NCBI GenBank assembly: GCA_034359265.1
Contig: CP136895.1
Span: 40,380,001-40,444,000 of the forward strand
Direction: 5' to 3'
Source of the DNA: Canna indica
Lineage: Eukaryota > Streptophyta > Magnoliopsida > Zingiberales > Cannaceae
DNA: 64,000 bases
The notes beneath the pieces are model-generated. The model worked only from the letters and a program-made list of their open reading frames with translations, searched no databases and had not been told where the DNA came from. Positions 43,947-56,470 of the stretch are shown here, piece by piece (within the stretch, counting starts at the first letter, position 1; each line of letters opens with the position of its first letter). The position numbers and the translations under genes were made by a program.

Positions 43947-45257
43947 TGTTGGGATGGAAGAAGAAGCACAGCGAAAAAAGTGATTTTAAAAAAAATACAA
44001 ACCATCCCAAAACCAACGATCAACTTTAGCAATCTTTAAGGAATTTAATCTACGAGTAGAAGGAGATGATATACCTTATACCGCAGATGGTAAGGCTGCT
44101 CCTATCCCCGTTTCAAGACATCCAAGCGCATGTCCTCCAATGGAAGTTCCACACCAAATGCCTCACAACCAAGGGACATTGAACACCAAGACCCATTGTG
44201 GCTCAACGGAGAGGGAAACTCAACCACAAAACACACCTAGGTGAAGCCGGCCCTTCCACCAAGAACTGAGCACCAAAAGGGAGGAAGAGGGGATGAGCGA
44301 GAAAACCACGGAACGAGGAGGAAGATGAAGGAATACCTCATTGTCCTACTTGGACTCCTCCAAGAAGATGAAGGAGATGACACACCCAAGAGGAAGAGTC
44401 CTCCAAATAAGTTTCACAAACTCGGGAAGGAGGAGCTTGATGGCCGGCCACCCATGGAGATCAAGAGGAGCTCTTTGGAGTCTTGGTCTTCAAGAAGCTT
44501 CTAAAAAATCCAAGCATTTGCTCCTCTCCAAGATCTCTAACCAATTTGCTTAACCCCTCTCAAAGGAGGTTAGACCATCTATTTATAAGGTGAGTAGATG
44601 GCCCCCATGGTGGATCCAGCCCCCCCTTTTTAAATCCTCTCTCCGGAATTCAAAATTCCAGGGTTTGCCTCCAAAATAATAATTTATATTTAATGGATTT
44701 ATTATTAATTCAAAATAAATTAAATCCAACTAAATATAAACTTTAATTTATCTCTATAAATTAAATTTTTATTGATTAGAATTTATCATGTGTCAATCCC
44801 TACAATTTAGGGATGCCCTACAAATTAGGATTATAGAGGAACTCCTTCCTCGTGTATTCGATCCTATAGAAAATATTTTTCCTATCATGTCCGTAAACGA
44901 GATCCGAGATCATGTTGCAGTATGTCCATGCTAGTAGACATATAGTGCTGCATTAGGACTTTATCTCATAAGGTCTATTACGAGGTTAGCTTATTGTGTG
45001 TGACCCATTGGGCCCCACACTAAGCCAGTAGTGAATTGTGCATAATTGATAGTCGGATCCGATAGAACGACTTCTATTCGAATCTTATGAGCCACCACTA
45101 AAACCTCTTTACTGTGGTCATGAGAGACTCCACTCATAAGTCAAGATTGAAGTCTAGTAATGTGTCATGACTACCCGGATAGTGTGAGGTTCAATCTATA
45201 GGGATCGAACGCCCTTTGGTGACTAATTACCGTGCAACTAAGTCCCTCGATTACAAC

Positions 45258-48200
45258 TAGAGGTGGCAACGGGCTGGGCCAGCCATGGGTGGCACAGGCC
45301 CGGCCCAGTTTTGGGTCGGGCCTGGCCCGGCACGGTTGTGCCCAGAAGATGGGCCGGGCTCGCCTTCTGGGCACGCGGGTCGTGCTCGGCACGGCACGCG
45401 GGCCGACCACGGCCCACGCACCGTGCTGGCCCGAGCACGGGAGGCCTGGCGTGGGCCAGACATAGGTCGGCCCGAGCTAGGTCTGGCTCGGGCCGACGAA
45501 TCCTTTATTATAAAAAATAAAAAATCCTATAAATACCCCCTCTCCTTCTTCATTTCTTCTATCTTCATCTTCAACTCTTTCTCTCAATCCTTAACTCTCT
45601 TTCTCTCAATCCTTAACTCTCAACTCTCTTACACTCTTACTCTCAACAATCTAAGTTCATTTACAATCATTCTCAACAACATTTTAAGCTCATCGAGAAG
45701 ACAAGAATTCAAGATTGTTGTTAAATTTTTTTAATCTCTTCAATTTATTTCATTGATTATTATAATTTTTATATTTTTTATATTTTTAATTTTTACTAAT
45801 GGCAGATGGAAATTTTTCAGGTTATACTCCACAAACTGGATCAAATATGTTAGAAGAAATGTCTCCTGCTACTCCTACCACTCCTATCACTCAACAAAAT
45901 CAAAACATAGAGATAAGTCCATCTATTAATTTATGTCCATCAGGTAGAAAAAAAAGTATGGTTTGTGAATATTTTGAGAAAATTATTGAACCTGATGGCA
46001 CCATAACAACAGCCCGGTGCAAAAAATGTCAAAAAATTATTTCGGCTTCAACAACCGGAGGAACTGGTCATTTATTACGTTATGCAGAGGGTCATAACAC
46101 TAAGGTTGCACAAGCTCAACAAATTCTTAATTTATCTTCTTCTAGTTTAACAGCTTTTTCGTATGATCATGATTTTCAACGTCGAGAACTTGCAAAATTA
46201 ATTGTTCAAAGTGAATCTCCTTTTAGTTTTGTTGATCAACCAAGATTTTCTAGTTGGATTCAAAATATTTTACAACCAAAATATAAAAAAATTACTCGAA
46301 ATACAATGAAAAGTGATGCTTTAAAATTATTTTTTATATATAGAGAAAATATAATGACTAGTTTTCGAAATAATAAATCAAAAATTTCTTTAACATCTGA
46401 TGTTTGGTCTAGTCAATGTACTACTAATTCTTACATTTGTGTTACAGCACATTGGATTGATGAAAATTTTATTTTGCAAAAAAGAATAATTAGTTTTAAA
46501 GTTTTTGAATATCCACACACTTCTGTTGCCATTTTTTCTGCAATTAGATTTGTAACATCTTTCTATAATATAAATGAAGAAAAAAAATTGATTAGTTTTG
46601 ATAATGCTAGTAATAATGATGCTGTTATTCCTCCCCTTATACAGTTATTTAAACCAGTATTAGATGGTGAATTATTTCATGTTCGTTGTGTTTGTCATGT
46701 TCTTAATTTATGTGTACAAGATGGTTTAAAACAAGTAAATATACATGTAGAAAAAATAAGAGATGTTATTAGATATATGCGTTCTTCAAAAGCAAGAACA
46801 CAAGAATTTAAAAAATTATGTCAATCTTTTAATAAACCATTTAAAAAATTTAATGGTGATGTTATTACTAGATGGAATTCAACATATCATATGCTTATGT
46901 CTACTATAAGATATCAAGGTATCCTTACAATGTTTTACAATCAAAATATGTCTGGTGATCCAATTAATAATAATGATTGGTTAGTTGCTGGGCATATTAC
47001 TCAAATTTTAGAACTTTTTAATAAAGCTACTGAACAACTTTCCGGTGTTTATTATCCTACATGTAATTTAACTCTTTCACATATAGTTCATATTAGTCAA
47101 GTATTTTCTTCATATAGACATCATCCTTTATTTGCACAAATTATTTCTTTAATGGAATCTAAATTAAAAAAGTATTGGTGAGATATACCTACTTTATTTT
47201 GTTTAGCAATATGTTTAGATCCTAGAATGAAAATTGATGGTTTAAATATGTTGTTAGATGATTATTATAACAATATGAAATTAGATAACGTTGAAGAAAA
47301 AAAAAAAAAATTTGAATTTATTGAATTCTATGTTTGTATTTTACGCTTCAGAATTTGGTGATACAATTACAAATAAGACAACATCTTCTTCTAGATTAAG
47401 AGAAGATGGTGGAAATAGTATTAATTCTCAACTTGATCGTAGAATAAAAAAAACTAAATCTACTAATTTTAATGAATTACTTTTTTTTTTAGATCATAAT
47501 CATTCTGAATAAATAGATGATAATGAAATTTTAGCATGGTGGAAAAAATAAGAAAATACGTTTCTTATTATTTCCATCATGGCACATGATATACTAACTG
47601 TTCATATGTCTATAGTAGCTTCCGAGTCTTGTTTTAGTGTAGGAAATAGAATTCTCGACGAAAAATAGAGCCGAATGAGTGAAGAAACGGTTGAAATGTG
47701 CATTTGCTTAAAAGACTGGTTGGATGCTGAAGATAGATTACAAGATAAGGGAGGACACGACACTTCATCATCGGGAGAGGAGAAAGCTCAAACAAGCGAA
47801 GCTGGTGCTGCTGGTCCAACTACAAGTTAAATCACCGGGACTACGGGTGATTAAAAATGTAAAAAGAACTACGTAGACCTAATCCTTCTATAGTTAATCA
47901 TTGGGGAGTATAAGTTTAGCTATAGAAGGTACGTAGGCAACCTTTTAAGATGCGGTCTATTATAATATTAAAAAAAATTATTTTATCATTGGATGAATAT
48001 TTTTGTATTAAAGATAAATAAAAATTTAATTATAATTTGATTTTTTTTAAATATTTTTATTAATTTGTACTGCGTTACATATAAAAAATGTGTTAAAAAA
48101 TATATAATAAAATTTAGTACAATGATTAATAAAATTAGAGGTACAAGTTCAAAATTAACCCGTAATCATTAATTTTTAAAATTAAATTTTAAACCTTTAA

Positions 48201-48406
48201 AAACTTAAATTTAAAAATTTAAAATAAATAATTAATTTTAGGGCCGGCTCGAACCCGGCCCGAGCCCAGATGGGCGGGCTCGGGCTCGGGCTGGGCTTGG
48301 CTGCCAAATGTTCGGGCCGTGCCAGGCACGGCCCGAAATATGGCCGGGCCAGGCACGGCCCGAAATATGGCCGGGCCTGCCCGGGCCCGGCCCGTTGCCA
48401 CCTCTA
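45258..48406 (+). mobile_element. hAT transposon, complete, in solo LTR B
   Basis: It has terminal inverted repeats TAGAGGTGGCAACGGGC at 45258 and GCCCGTTGCCACCTCTA ending at 48406, and a perfect eight-base target duplication ATTACAAC (45250-45257 and 48407-48414). Both ends carry 170-240 bases of very GC-rich GGCCCGGC-type repeats; the middle is AT-rich. The only gene is the transposase (45799-47830). Eight-base duplications and a BED-type transposase define the hAT superfamily. Length 3149 bases. Confidence 0.95.
45799..47830 (+). pseudogene. hAT transposase with BED zinc finger (few lesions)
   Basis: The frame starts at ATG 45799 and is open for 460 codons. A BED zinc finger lies at residues about 50-95 (CEYFEKII, then RCKKCQKII and GGTGHLLRYAEGH). 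The RNase H-like core follows with SDVWSSQCTTNSYICVTAHW, SFDNASNNDAVIPP, FHVRCVCHVLNLCVQDGL and TRWNSTYHMLM. TGA at 47179-47181 stops it after KKYW. An A-run at 47298-47310 shifts the frame, and stops lie at 47511 and 47549. The C-terminal dimerisation region (FNELLFFLDHNH, AHDILTVHMSIVASESCFSV, EMCICLKDWLDAEDRLQD) is present up to TAA at 47828. It cuts and pastes elements with the matching termini; this copy cannot, in its present form. It resembles the plant RICESLEEPER/DAYSLEEPER-related group. Confidence 0.92.
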
Positions 48407-49217
48407 ATTACAACATCCCGAAGTCAACTAGGGTACGAAAGAAATGTCAAACTCTAATACTGATTCATATATATTCCACCCACCAAGATGTCGTCTTAAT
48501 AATGAAACGTCAAAAACATCTTCCTGACTTTCATGTCTACTCTGGCCAGAGATTCCCGAGTCGACACTTGTAGGGACACATACGACGTTATCTCCTCTCA
48601 CTATGAGTAACTGATTCCATATTGGTTGCTCACCTACCTCCATGAATATTTCCTCATGCCCAGTAATATCCGGCACATGATGCTGAGGGCCATGTAGGGA
48701 TAAAACCAAGGCAATGGGTTGTCACTCACAAGGTAACCATGACAACCTCAGGTCCAAGGACTGCTTGCACCTAATATCACCCGAGGAACATCCCATTGAC
48801 ACTCATGTAAGGATTCCATTCTGTGTTTCTCGTGCAGGTTTGTTCAGTGAACTCATTCCCTAATGAGCACCTGCACTTGTACATTAATGACGGCTCATAG
48901 GTAACTGTGAGATCAGCTACCCCTTATCGTATAAGGCATGTACCAAGTTCACCAGTCTATCCGAAATCATCAATCCCTAATTGGTGATCATACGACTGGG
49001 GACATTTAGAACAGGGGCATTTGGATTCCATGTCCTACTGGCATCATCTCATCATGGCCTTAGAATCAGTTGCCCGAGTTCATGGGGTTCATCACAATCT
49101 AATATATACAAAATATAGATGCAGCACATGATGAAAAGATGTCTCATATTATTCATTAATCATAAATAGTTTCCTACACATCAACATCTGATTGGCTCAA
49201 GGGCACTATTTCTTTTA

Positions 49218-49880
49218 AGTCTCTCATACCAAGCTCTAGGAGCCTATCTAAGACCATATAAAGCTTTCTTCAATTTGTACACATGGTCTGGATGGGCAGA
49301 GTCTTCAAAGCCTTTAGGTTGTTCAACATAGACTTCTTCATTGAGAATTTCATTGAGGAAAGTAGTCTTAACATCCGTCTGAAATAGTTTGAACTTCATA
49401 CAATATGACAAGGCTAGAATTAACCTGATGGATTCCAATCTTGCAACAGGTGCGAAGGTTTCAACATAGTCCAGACCTTTAATTTGATTGTATCCTTGAG
49501 CAACAAGACGAGCTTTATTTCTTACAATGTTTCCAGCTTCATCAGTCTTGATCCTAAACATCTATTTAGTTCCAATAACATTGATATTTTCAGGTCTTGA
49601 GACAAGTTTCCATACATCATTTTGGACAAATTGTTGTAGCTCTTCTTGCATAGCAGAAATCCAAAATTCATCCTTCAAGGCTTCCTTGACATTTTTAGGT
49701 TCAACTATTGAAGTATAGCATGAATACCTGATCATATCCTGGTGATTTTTCTTGGATTGATTTCTAGTCTTAACTCCATCATGTACATCTCCAATTATAT
49801 TTTGTTGAGGATGATTTTTGAGAGATCTTGCAGACTTTTCAGCTCTTGAGTCATCCTCTTCATCTTCCACTTCATTATCA
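49218..49880 (-). pseudogene. A: first half of reverse transcriptase
   Basis: Minus-strand frames give FWISAMQEELQQFVQNDVWK, then after a stop GNIVRNKARLVAQGYNQIKG, ETFAPVARLESIRLILALSY, FQTDVKTTFLNEILNEEVYV and KLKKALYGLR, up to the insertion point of B. These are the first conserved blocks of copia reverse transcriptase. A stop at 49562 (in front of the FRIKTDEAGN part) breaks the frame. Confidence 0.88.
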
Positions 49881-49999
49881 ATCTCATGGTTAGTTGAATT
49901 AGCAGTTTCAACTGACTGTTCATTGGCCTTGAAAGAATTCTGGGCAGTCTTATCAGTAGTTGAGATTGCCTTCTCATCAGTCAGTAGGGTCTAGTATAC

Positions 50000-50890
50000 T
50001 TGAGAATCATCAACCTCCATGTTTTACGATTCCATTACAGTTTGAGTTCGTTTGTTGTAGACTCGGTATGCCTTGCTATTTTTGGAATAGCCAAGAAATA
50101 TGGCTTCGTCACTTTTTCTTTGCATTTTTCCATGATATTCCCTATCATTTAGAAAATAACACCTGTTGCCGAAGACATGAAAATATGTAAGGTTGGGTTT
50201 TCCACCTTTCCATAATTTATAAGGAGTTTTAGTAGATTTTAGTCTGAGATAGACTCGATTTATGATGTAGCAAGATGTGTTGATGGCTTCAGCCCAAAAT
50301 CTTTCGGAAATTTTTTTGGAATTAAGCATAACTCGAGCCATCTCCTGAATAGTACAGTTCTTCCTTTCAACTACACCATTCTGTTAAAGAGTTTTTGGAG
50401 CAAAAAATTCATGCAGAATACTATTTTTCATCACAAAATTCAGAGAAAGAAATGTTCTCAAATTCTCTTCCATGGTCACTTCTTATTCTGATCACCTTCA
50501 GAATAGGAAGTTCTTTCCCATTCCGAAGTCTCAAACATAGAGACTTAAAAGTGCTAAAAGCGTTGGATTTTTCTTTTAGGAATTTTGTCCAAGTAAAACG
50601 TGAGAAATCATCTACACAAACAAGGACATATTTTTTACCACCAATACTTTCAACATGCATGCGACCTATCAGATCCAAATGGAGAAGTTCAAGAGGTTTA
50701 GAGGTAGCTACCAGTTGTAACTACTGATGAGACTGTCTAGTTTGTTTTCCCTCTTGACAAGCATGGCAGACAGCTTCAGGTTCTCCTGGAAGTTTAGGAA
50801 TACCCTTGATAGCTTCAGCATTTACAAGCTTCTTTAAATCTTTGTAATTAACATGACCTAACCGTCAATGCCACAAAGTAATGTCAAAAG
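50000..50890 (-). pseudogene. A: integrase
   Basis: Minus strand: remnants of the GAG-pre-integrase zinc part (50690-50890, with HACQEGKQTRQSHQ), then LLHLDLIGRMHVESIGGKKY, VDDFSRFTWTKFLKEKS, IRIRSDHGREFENISFSEFC, and further on ERFWAEAINTSCYIINRVYL and KTPYKLWKGGKPNLTYFHVF. The Asp residues in DLIGR and RSDHG are two of the three catalytic residues; the Glu lies in a degraded segment (50345-50420) with several stops. The linker 49880-50000 is acidic and unconserved. Confidence 0.85.
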
Positions 50891-50897
50891 AGACGAC

Positions 50898-51410
50898 TTA
50901 AAGACAAATAGAAAAATAGGCAATTTTGTAGCAGTTCTCTCTAGATCTAATTCCTTCAAGGATATAGTCACCATTCTTATTAAGAACCTTGCAACTATTT
51001 TTGGTAAATTGAACATTTAAATTTTGATCATACAATTTCCTTATACTCACAAGATTAGCCTTGAGACCTTTAACAAGCAGGACATTTTCCAGATTTAGAA
51101 TTACAGGAATATTTAGAGTTCCAACTCCTATGATATTTCCTTGTCCTTCATCTCCAAAAGTGACAGTTGCACCTTCATGTTTCTGAATGTCTCTCAAATT
51201 TTCAGGACTTCATGTCATGTGCTGAGAACAACCACTGTCGAAATACCAAGGTCCAAGAGAAGAAACGGTCTTTGACATAAAAGCAACATGGCAGTTAAAA
51301 TCAGTCTTTCTTACCCATATTTGCTTAACCTTTTTCTTTGGGTGATTCTTTATTCTCAGTTTATTGAAAAGTTTGAAGCAATTTGCAATAGTGTGTCCTC
51401 TGCACCTACA
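50898..51410 (-). pseudogene. A: zinc knuckle end and protease
   Basis: On the minus strand, right inside the C junction, the knuckle reads CRCRGHTIANCFKL, the second half of a CCHC motif. The protease follows with WYFDSGCSQHMT (active-site DSG kept), a TGA stop at 51207-51209, then KHEGATVTFGDEGQGNIIGV and LENVLLVKGLKANLVSIRKL. C is inserted between the two halves of the knuckle (five bases before the break are CTACA at 51406-51410). Confidence 0.85.
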
Positions 51411-53435
51411 TGTTAGGATGGGAATAAGAAACACAATAGAAAAACAACGATCTACTTTAGCAATCTTTAACGAATTCAATCTACAAGTAGAAGGAGAAGA
51501 TATACCTTATACCACGGATGCTATGGCTGCTCCTATCCCCATTTCAAGACGCACACGAGCACGCGCATGTCCTCTAAGGAAAGTCCACACAGAGCCCCTC
51601 ATAACAAAGGGGCAGTGAACATCGGGACTCGTTGTGGCTCAACGGAGAGGCAATCTCAACCCCGAAATGAACCAAGGTAGAGCCGGCCCTTCCACCAAGA
51701 ACTGAGCACCAAAAGGGAGGAAGAGGGGATGAGAAAACCACGATACGAGAAGGAAGATGAAGGAATACCTCACTGTCCTTCTTGGACTCCTCCAAGAAGA
51801 TGAAGTAGATGACACACCCAAGAGGAAGAGACCTTCAATTTGGCTTCACAAAACCGGGGAAGGAAGCTTTAGATGGACGGCCACCCAAGGAGATGAAGAT
51901 GAGTCCTTTGGAGCTTTTCTCTTCAAGAAGCCTCTCAAGAACCAAGCCCTTAATCTTCTCCAAGACCAATAACTAATTTACTTAACCCCCTTGAAGGAGG
52001 TTAGGCCACCTATTTATAAGGGGCATAGGCGGCTACCAAGGTAGACACGGCCCCCCTTTTTAAAACCTCTCCCCAGAATTCAAAATTCCGAGGTTTACCT
52101 CCAAAACAATGATTTATATTTAATGAATTTATAATTAATTCAAAATTAATTAAATCCAACTAAATATAAACTTTAGTTTATCTATAAATAATTATGATTT
52201 ATCATGTGCCAATTCCTACAATTTAGGGATGCCCTACAAATTAGGGTTACAGAGGAACTCCTATTATGTTAGTAAACAAGATCCGTGATTGAGTTGCATC
52301 ATGTCCATGCTAGTAGACATATAGTACCGCATTCGTACTTTATCTCATAAAGTCTGTTACAAGGTTAGCCTGTTGTGTGTGACCCATTGGGCCCCACACT
52401 AAGCCAGCGGAGAGTTGTGCATAACAGAGAGTCAGATTCGATAGAACGACTTCTATCTGAATCTTACGAGCCTCCACTAAACCCTTTTAGTGTGGTGGTG
52501 AGAGACTCAACTCACAAGTCAAGATTGACGTCTAGCAACGTGTCATGACTACCCAGATAGTATGAGGTTCAATCTACAAGGATCGAATGCCCTTCGATGA
52601 TTAGTTACCGTGCAACTAAATCCCTCTATTATAACGTCCCGAAGTCGGCTAGGGTACGGAAAAGGTGTCAAACCCTAATACTAATTCATATGTATTCCAC
52701 CCGCCAAGATGTCGTCTCAATAATGAAACATCAAAATCATCTTCCTGACTTTCATGTCTACTCTGGCCAGAGATTCCCGAGTCGACACTTGTAGGGACAT
52801 ATAGGATATTATCTCCTCTCACTAGGATTAACCGATTCCATGTTGGTTGCTCACATATAGGATGCTTCCCCAAGCCCAGTAATACTTGGCACATGACACT
52901 GAGGGCCACGTAGGGATAGAACCAGCGCAATGGGTCATCACTCACAAGGTAACTATGACAACCTCAGGTCCAATGACTATTTGCACCTACTATCACCCGA
53001 GGAACATCCTATTGACACTCGTGTAAGGATTCCAATTTGTGTTCCTCGTGCAGGTCCGTTAAGTGAACTCATTCCCTAATGAGCACCTGCACTTGTATAT
53101 TAATGATGGCTCATAGGTAACTATGAGATCAGCTACCCCTTATCGTATAAGGCATGTATCAAGTGCACCAGTCTATCCGGAATCATCAATCCCCTAATTG
53201 GTGATCCTACGATTGAGAACATTTAGAACATGGACATTTGGATTCCAAGTCTCACTGGCATGATCTCATCATGGCCTTGAAATCAATTGCCCGGATTCAT
53301 GGGGTTCATCACAATCTAATATATACAAAATATAGATGCAGCATATGATGAAAAGTTGCATCATATTATTCATTAACCAAAAAATAGTTCCCTACACATC
53401 AACATGCAATTGGCTCAATGGCACTATTCCTTTCA
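51411..53435 (-). repeat. C 3' LTR (2025 bp)
   Basis: Read on the minus strand it starts TGAAAGGAATAGTGCC at 53435 and ends ...CATCCTAACA at 51411. A purine tract read as GTGCAAGTGGGAGAT lies at 53436-53450, directly upstream. The solo LTR B is a second copy of the family. Frames in it (51364-51972, 52597-52945) are not supported as genes, although two plus-strand frames with QVEGEDIPYTTDA-like ends are common to both copies. Confidence 0.88.
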
Positions 53436-54390
53436 ATCTCCCACTTGCACTTGTAGCCAATAATTGCGGTATTTAATACCCATACAACTTAAGTGGCGAT
53501 CGAATTGCTGCTGTGGTAATGGCTTTGTGAATGGATCTGCAATATTGTCTTTCGTGTCGACACGTTTGACATTTATATCACCACGTCCAACGATCTCTCT
53601 GATCAGGTGATACCTCCATAGGATGTGTTTTGATTTGTGATGGGATCTAAGTTCCTTTGCTTGAGCAATAGCCCCAGTGTTATCACAATAAATGGGGATC
53701 AGATCGGCAACCTCAGGAACAACACCCAACTCAGAGATAAATTTCTTTATTCACACTCCTTCCATTGTGGCTTCGCTTGCAGCGATGTACTCAACTTATG
53801 TCACTGAGTCGACCACACTTCCTTGCTTGGAACTTTTCCAGCATACTGCGCCACCATTCAGAGTAAATACATACCCAGAAATGGATTTACCGTCATCCGA
53901 GTTGGATTGGAAGCTAGAATCTATGTAGCCCTCCAGTTTAAAATCTAACCCACCATAAATCAAGAGAACATCTTTAGTCCTTCTCAAGTACTTATATAAG
54001 AATGTTCTTTACGGCTTTCCAATGTTCCTCTCTGGGATTCGCCTGAAATCTGCTAGTTATCCCTAGGGCATAAGAGACATCAGGCCGAGTATAAAGCATA
54101 GCATACATGATGCATCGTACTGCCGAAGCATAAGGGATCTCGCTCATTCTTTTTCTCTCCTCAGGTGTCTTAGGAGACATCTTCTTGGAAAGAGTGATGC
54201 CATGACTTATAGGCAAGTAACCTCTTTTACTGCCTTCCATGCTAACTCCTTCGGATAAGTCAACTCCAATCTTTCTTTTAAAGATTCACTTACACCCTAT
54301 AGGAGTAACTCCATCGGGTAAGTCAACCAAAGACCAGACTTTGTTTGTGAACATGAAGTCCATTACGGATTGCATTGCTTCCTGCCATTA
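53436..54390 (-). pseudogene. C: RNase H and remains of reverse transcriptase
   Basis: Minus strand: KVWSLVDLPDGVTPIGCK then a stop and FKRKIG (about 54380-54270), directly followed by GVSMEGSKRGYLPISHGITL, KKMSPKTPEERKRMSEIPYA, LYTRPDVSYALGITSRFQAN, GYIDSSFQSNSDDGKSISGY and IPIYCDNTGAIAQAKELRSH, ending IADPFTKPLPQQQF. The whole stretch between KWIFKRKIG and the SKRG.LP.SHGI block, which normally holds the catalytic YVDD, is missing. RNase H is nearly complete with a few stops (53790, 53990). Confidence 0.87.
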
Positions 54391-55500
54391 TTTGCAATCA
54401 ACATCCTTGATTGCTTGAACATAGGATTGCGGATCAACGAATTCCTGGTCATTCTCAATGGTCAGGAATAATCTTTCAAGTTGTCTACGCAATCTCCCTG
54501 ATCTTCGAAGAGTGGGAGGGTAGTGTTTTTGCGATTGGTTCTTCCTGTGGACTTTCCACGGGTGGTTGCAATTTTGCTTAGGATTGTTGAACTTCATCAA
54601 GCTCAACATCTCTCCCGCTCCCACTTTCCTCGATAAACTCTTTTTGTAAGAAAGTGGCATGCCTACTGACAAACACCATTTGTTTAGTTTGCGAGTAAAA
54701 ATAATACCCTAAACTCTCTTTATGATACCCCACAAACCTGCACCTTGTTGATTTAGCATAAAGCTTATTTGACTTTAATTTCTTGACGTACGTGGGGCAA
54801 CCCCAAATCTTGAGATGCCTCAGACTTGGTTTCTTGCCACTCCATATCTCATATGGTGTAGCAGAGACAGACTTTGTGGGAGCCCTATTCAAAAGGTAGA
54901 TAGTTGCTTCAAGCGCATTTCCCTAAGAGGAAATCGGGAGATCAGTAAAGCAAAGCATGGACCACATCATGTCTAACAACGTGCGATTCCTCCTTTCAAA
55001 TACTCCATTATGTTGTAGTGTGTCTGGAGGGGTCCATTAGGAGACAATCCCATTGTCTTTTAGATAATGTAGAAACTCAATGGATAAGTACTCACCACCT
55101 CGATCTGATTGAAGGGTTTTAATACTTTTCCCTACTTGTTTCTCAACCTCAGCCTTATACTCTTTGAACTTTTCAAAAGTATCAGACTTATGTCTCAACA
55201 GGTAGACATATCCATACCTTAATCTATCGTCTGTAAACATGATGAAGTAGGAATACCCATCTCTGGCTTAAGTTGTCATTGGTCCACAAACATCTGTGTG
55301 GACTAGCTCTAACAACTCAGTAGCCCTTCCACTACGCCCATTAAAGGGGGACTTAGTCATTTTTCCTTTGAGATAGGATTCACAAGTTGGCATCGATTCA
55401 AAATTGAATGGGTCAAACAACCCATCTTTGTACAACTTGTCAATCTGATTCTCATTAATATGATCCAGTCTCAAGTGCCAAAGATAGGTGAGGTTCAAAT
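54391..55500 (-). pseudogene. C: integrase
   Basis: Minus strand: YLWHLRLDHINENQIDKLYK (zinc part, 55500-55430), CESYLKGKMTKSPF, LELVHTDVCGPMTT (first Asp), FTDDRLRYGYVYLLRHKSDT, IKTLQSDRGGEYLSIEFLHY (second Asp), a degraded stretch with stops at 54905-55035, and RAPTKSVSATPYEIWSGKKP followed by LKIWGCPTYVKKL (C-terminal part). Confidence 0.87.
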
Positions 55501-56470
55501 TATCTCGTTTCCTCTTGCGCGTTTATTCGATATGAAAAACATATCAGTTACATCTAAGACCATCAAACCATTTGAAATGTGTCCAGTTCCATATAATTCA
55601 TCAGAATGATATATGTGGTAATAATTGCCTTTTAAAGACATTTTATAGCCTTGTTCTAGCAACAAAGTAACAAAAATAATGTTCTTTATTTGAATTGGAA
55701 CGTAATAACAATTGCTCAATTCATATGGTTTTGCCTGGTGGCAGATCAAAACATAGGTTCCTACGGCTAAAGCTGCAACTCTTCCACCATTGTCTACCCG
55801 AAGGGCGTAGTCGTCTTTGTTTAGCATTCTACTTATTCTCAACCCCTGCAACGAATTGCAAATGTGAGCACCACAACTGGTATCCAATACCCATGTAGTA
55901 GAATTTTGTAATGATATATTTATTTCAATAACAAACGCACCTGCGAAGGGGTATTCAGAAGCCCTCTTCTACTTTACTTATGCAATATACTCCTTGCACT
56001 TGCGCTTCTAGTGGCCATCTTTACCACAATGGAAACAAGTGCCCTTAGGAGCCTTCTTCCCTTTCTTCTTGATATCCTTCTTAGGCTTCACATCTTTGTT
56101 TTTCGCTTTGTTCTTAACAGAGCGCATCTTTGCCATTTTAGGGGCACTACCCACTAACAAGACTTTATCCTTTTCCTTCGGAAGGTGGGACTCAGCAGTC
56201 TTCAGCACATTAAGGAGCTCGGGAAGCGAGACGTCCAACTTGTTCATGTCGTAGTTAATGATAAACTGTGAAAATGACCCTGGAAGAGATTGGAGTATTA
56301 AGTCCTGACTTAGCCCCTTATCAATGTTTATGCCCAATTTCTCTAACCTCTCGATCAAATCAATTAGTTTGAGAACATGGGTTTCAATAGGGGTCCCTGC
56401 CGTCATCTTGGCCTGGAAGAGTTGTTTTGATAGCTCAAACCTAGCAGTCCGGCTCTCTTCACCGTACAAC
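55495..56470 (-). pseudogene. C: gag end and protease
   Basis: Minus strand: gag (UBN2/copia type) from the D junction with LYGEESRTARFELSKQLFQA, GINIDKGLSQDLILQSLPGS, LPELLNVLKTAESHLP, a Lys-rich linker and CFHCGKDGH followed by a stop where Trp is usual. The protease then reads WVLDTSCGAHIC: the usual DTG is DTS (codon at 55876-55878), which would remove activity. ALAVGTYVLICHQ and NCYYVPIQIKNIIFVTLLLE follow. D is inserted in the gag before LYGEE. Confidence 0.87.

Larger units (their letters stand above)
43947..49217 (-). mobile_element. B: solo LTR of the C family inserted in A, carrying a hAT transposon
   Basis: It is flanked by a perfect five-base duplication AGTCT (43942-43946 and 49218-49222) and matches the C LTR (51411-53435) along its length. 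At the left both read TTTAGCAATCTTTAA..GAATTNAATCTAC; at the right both have ACATCAAC followed by TTGGCTCAA. Read on the minus strand it ends in CATCCCAACA and starts TAAAAGAAATAG, where C has TGAAAGGAATAG, so the first dinucleotide has changed. Leaving out the hAT element and its duplicated target, the length is about 2.11 kb. Plus-strand frames such as 44241-44504 lie inside the LTR and were not accepted. Confidence 0.92.
41510..51410 (-). mobile_element. A: minus-strand copia element, body interrupted by B and cut by C
   Basis: From high to low coordinates the minus strand reads: broken zinc knuckle, protease, integrase, reverse transcriptase (split by B at 43947-49217), RNase H, a spacer with non-pol coding remnants, polypurine tract, LTR. 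The order protease-integrase-reverse transcriptase-RNase H is copia. Gag and the 5' LTR are beyond the insertion of C at 51411. Many stops and frameshifts show an old copy. Confidence 0.88.
51411..56470 (-). mobile_element. C: minus-strand copia element with most of its reverse transcriptase deleted
   Basis: It is inserted in A. The minus strand reads gag end, protease, integrase, a stump of reverse transcriptase, RNase H, purine tract, LTR. The 5' LTR and the N-terminal gag are beyond the insertion of D at 56471. The LTR length (2.0 kb) and protein type fit the Tork/Angela side of copia; this is a guess from memory of the families. Confidence 0.85.

Noticed and set aside
45171..45520. Overlapping GC-rich ORFs on both strands
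   Set aside because: They are low-complexity readings of the hAT end repeats (GGCCCGGC) and do not continue into the transposase.
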